This document shows positions 7,507 through 8,579 of a stretch of DNA of 8,579 nucleotides, in pieces; position 1 is the first letter of the stretch; the number at the start of each line of letters is the position of its first letter. The notes under the pieces were generated by a model, which was not told the DNA's origin, did not search any database, and saw nothing but the letters and a program-made list of their open reading frames with translations. This DNA comes from Desulfovibrio sp. GTDB lineage: Bacteria; Desulfobacterota; Desulfovibrionia; Desulfovibrionales; Desulfovibrionaceae. The DNA lies in assembly GCA_031275955.1 (NCBI GenBank), contig JAISNZ010000101.1, forward strand, positions 1 through 8,579. Direction: 5' to 3'. Made by a program: the position numbers and the translations under genes.

Positions 7507-8214
7507 TCAGCGCAACCGGAAGGCGAAGGGCAGCCGGACCAGGGTATTGACCGGAACGCCCTTGATTTTCCCCGGGCTGAAGCGCATTTCCCGCGCGGCC
7601 TTCAGGGCGGCCTCCTCAAAATAGCCGGGCGGCTCGGCGGAGCGGACGGCGCAGGATCTGGGCAGGCCGGCGGCGTCCACAACCAGTTCCACGGTAACGG
7701 CGCCTTCAATCCTCATCTGTTTTGCCCTGGCGGGGTATTCGGGTTCAACCCGTCTGGAGAGGAAAGGGCGCTGATCCAGATGATCCTGGTCATAGGCGGA
7801 AAGACCGCCGATCTGCCGGGGCTGCGGGCCGGGCGCGGTCTGAGCGGGGGAAGGTTCCTGCCGCGGCCTTGACTGCCGCGCGGCGGGCGAGGCGGGGGCC
7901 GGCCGCGCCGGAGGCGCGGGTTTTCTTGCGCGGACGGTTTTGTTTTCCGGTTTTTTGCCTGGTTCCGGCGCCGGTCCGGGAGGAGGGGCAACAAATTCCG
8001 GTCCGGGGGACGGTTCCGGCCCGGCGGCAGGCGCGGGGGATTCCGGGGAGGGCGCTTCCCGGACAATGTCCGGTTGGGCGAACTCCGCCAGGGCGACAGT
8101 GTAGATTCGTTCCGTTTCCACCGGCCGGCCGGCGGAAATGAACAGAAGGATCCCCGCAAGGCCGCCGTGCAGGCAGAAGGAGACAAGAAGCGACAGAGAA
8201 CGGAGGCGGGTCAC
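7507..8214 (-). CDS. tonB: TonB energy-transducing protein
   Basis: TonB spans the periplasm and couples the proton motive force, through ExbB/ExbD, to outer-membrane receptors for iron chelates, vitamin B12 and similar cargo. The 235-residue product is close to the usual length (E. coli 239). An N-terminal membrane anchor (about residues 7-27) carries the SxxxH motif SFCLH (Ser12, His16) known to matter for ExbB/D coupling. A Pro-rich, partly Lys/Arg-rich spacer follows (about 54-135). The C-terminal domain has EPEYPARAKQMRIEGAVTV (Tyr160-Pro161) and ends NTLVRLPFAFRLR. The GTG at 8214 is chosen because it places the anchor at the N-terminus and overlaps the stop of the upstream 35-codon ORF (GTGA); a weak GGGA lies 8 nt upstream. 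Longer in-frame starts add only an Arg/Gly-rich stretch foreign to TonB. No exbB or exbD is in the window. A Fur-like promoter upstream suggests iron control. Confidence 0.92.
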   Translation of the reverse strand: MTRLRSLSLLVSFCLHGGLAGILLFISAGRPVETERIYTVALAEFAQPDIVREAPSPESPAPAAGPEPSPGPEFVAPPPGPAPEPGKKPENKTVRARKPAPPARPAPASPAARQSRPRQEPSPAQTAPGPQPRQIGGLSAYDQDHLDQRPFLSRRVEPEYPARAKQMRIEGAVTVELVVDAAGLPRSCAVRSAEPPGYFEEAALKAAREMRFSPGKIKGVPVNTLVRLPFAFRLR

Positions 8215-8318
8215 CGCTGGTTTCCCGCTCCGCCCGCGGCAGGACCGTTTTTTCGCCCGCCGGGAGGACCGGAAGCCGGCGCCCTGCCGGCGCCGCAGAT
8301 GCGGGCCGTTGCCTCCAT
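8211..8318 (-). CDS. Short leader ORF (35 aa) overlapping the tonB start
   Basis: An ATG at 8316-8318 (minus strand) is preceded by GGAGGG (8326-8331) with 7 nt between, the strongest ribosome binding site in the window. The product begins MEATARICGAGR and is rich in Gly, Ala and Pro, with no recognisable domain. Its TGA (8211-8213) overlaps the GTG start of tonB (8212-8214). The likely role is translational coupling: ribosomes ending here would restart at the weak tonB GTG. The peptide itself may have no function. Its composition is what unselected GC-rich DNA would give, so the case rests on the ribosome site and the exact overlap. Confidence 0.5.
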   Translation of the reverse strand: MEATARICGAGRAPASGPPGGRKNGPAAGGAGNQR

Positions 8319-8365
8319 GCTGGCACCCTCCGGCCTGTTCGCGCCCGGTTCGGAAAGCATCCGGC

Positions 8366-8473
8366 CCAGGTGCGGCCCGGATGCCGGGGAATCGCGCTTT
8401 CGCGCCGGCAGGGTGCAAAGCCCGGCCGTGCGTCTTCCAGGTGCGGCCCGGATGCCGGGGAATCGCGCTTTCG
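8366..8473. repeat. Two perfect 37-bp direct repeats in the tonB leader
   Basis: Positions 8366-8402 and 8437-8473 are identical over 37 bp, with a 34-bp separation (71-bp period). Each copy contains the inverted repeat CCCGG-ATG-CCGGG. On the minus strand, the transcribed one, the copy nearer tonB is led by GCGC-GAAA-GCGC, a stem capped by a GNRA-type tetraloop; the other copy lacks that full stem. A partial inverted match, GCATCCGG (8357-8364), lies just beside the first copy. They sit between the likely promoter and tonB, so they should be part of its 5' untranslated RNA. Confidence 0.85.
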
Positions 8474-8503
8474 TCTTTCGAGCCGCGCCCTGAAGCCCGA
8501 AAA

Positions 8504-8532
8504 ACTGTATCTCAATAGAGAATGAGTGTCAA
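8504..8532 (-). promoter_or_regulatory. tonB: Sigma70-type promoter for tonB
   Basis: On the minus strand TTGACA (8527-8532), a perfect -35, is followed by exactly 17 bp and then TACAGT (8504-8509), a 4-of-6 match to the -10 consensus. Transcription would start near 8497, giving a leader of about 180 nt before the 35-codon ORF and about 280 nt before tonB. Confidence 0.65.
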
Positions 8533-8542
8533 TTTCATTTTC
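8518..8542. promoter_or_regulatory. Fur-box-like operator over the tonB -35
   Basis: GAGAATGAGTGTCAATTTC (8518-8536) matches the 19-bp Fur consensus GATAATGATAATCATTATC at 13 positions. Read on the other strand from 8542, GAAAAT and GAAATT continue the hexamer pattern, so sites overlap at 6-bp offset as in known Fur operators. The -35 box lies inside, so bound Fur with iron would block the promoter. It may also serve a divergent gene beyond the right edge. Confidence 0.6.
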
Positions 8543-8579
8543 GGCGCAGCCCGGAGATTTTCTCTTTTCGCCCCGGTCT

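Noticed and set aside
8215..8418. Longer N-terminus for TonB starting from TTG at 8418
   Set aside because: The added residues are Arg/Gly-rich, unlike any TonB, and would bury the membrane anchor; GTG at 8214 fits the family.
8366..8473. CRISPR mini-array (37-bp repeats, 34-bp spacer)
   Set aside because: The geometry fits, but there are only two repeats, no cas genes, and the position is inside a tonB leader just after a good promoter. A third repeat could not be found on either side.
8215..8497. Cobalamin riboswitch in the tonB leader
   Set aside because: TonB systems often import B12, but I could not find the conserved B12-box (AGYCMGGAGACCTGCC-like) or the other conserved blocks.

Overview
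The window looks like chromosome of a GC-rich Gram-negative anaerobe or facultative anaerobe. It carries an anaerobic-type glycerol-3-phosphate dehydrogenase, a TonB protein (which implies an outer membrane) and a periplasmic-sensing hybrid histidine kinase of the EvgS/BvgS kind. This combination, with the composition, would fit a Desulfovibrio-like bacterium, but that placement is inference and nothing in the window proves it.

Layout from left to right. Positions 1-142 are very GC-rich leader with G/C runs and a small hairpin. Positions 143-3085 (+) encode one 980-residue protein that joins GlpA and GlpB, normally two separate subunits; glpC is not next to it. An AT-rich gap (about 3106-3190) follows, then a 41-codon ORF (3191-3316) whose stop overlaps the TTG start of a 1174-residue hybrid sensor kinase (3313-6837, +). 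The kinase has a signal peptide, two tandem solute-binding-protein sensor domains, one membrane segment, HisKA, HATPase, receiver and Hpt domains. No response regulator is in view.

Positions 6838-7506 lie between convergent genes and hold little that is convincing: a weak hairpin, one doubtful small ORF, and a short AT-richer remnant of an aldo/keto reductase gene on the minus strand (about 7318-7425). The minus strand then carries tonB (7507-8214). It is preceded by a 35-codon ORF with a strong ribosome binding site whose TGA overlaps the GTG start of tonB. Further upstream are a leader with two identical 37-bp direct repeats, and a good sigma70-type promoter whose -35 box lies inside a Fur-box-like sequence (8504-8542).

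Working together: the GlpAB fusion would feed electrons from glycerol-3-phosphate into the respiratory chain. The kinase senses an unknown small periplasmic ligand. TonB energises outer-membrane uptake and appears to be iron-regulated. There is no evidence that the three units form one pathway. The most notable points are the GlpA-GlpB fusion, the two independent cases of a short ORF overlapping a non-ATG start (TTGA and GTGA), and the repeat-containing leader between a Fur-type promoter and tonB.
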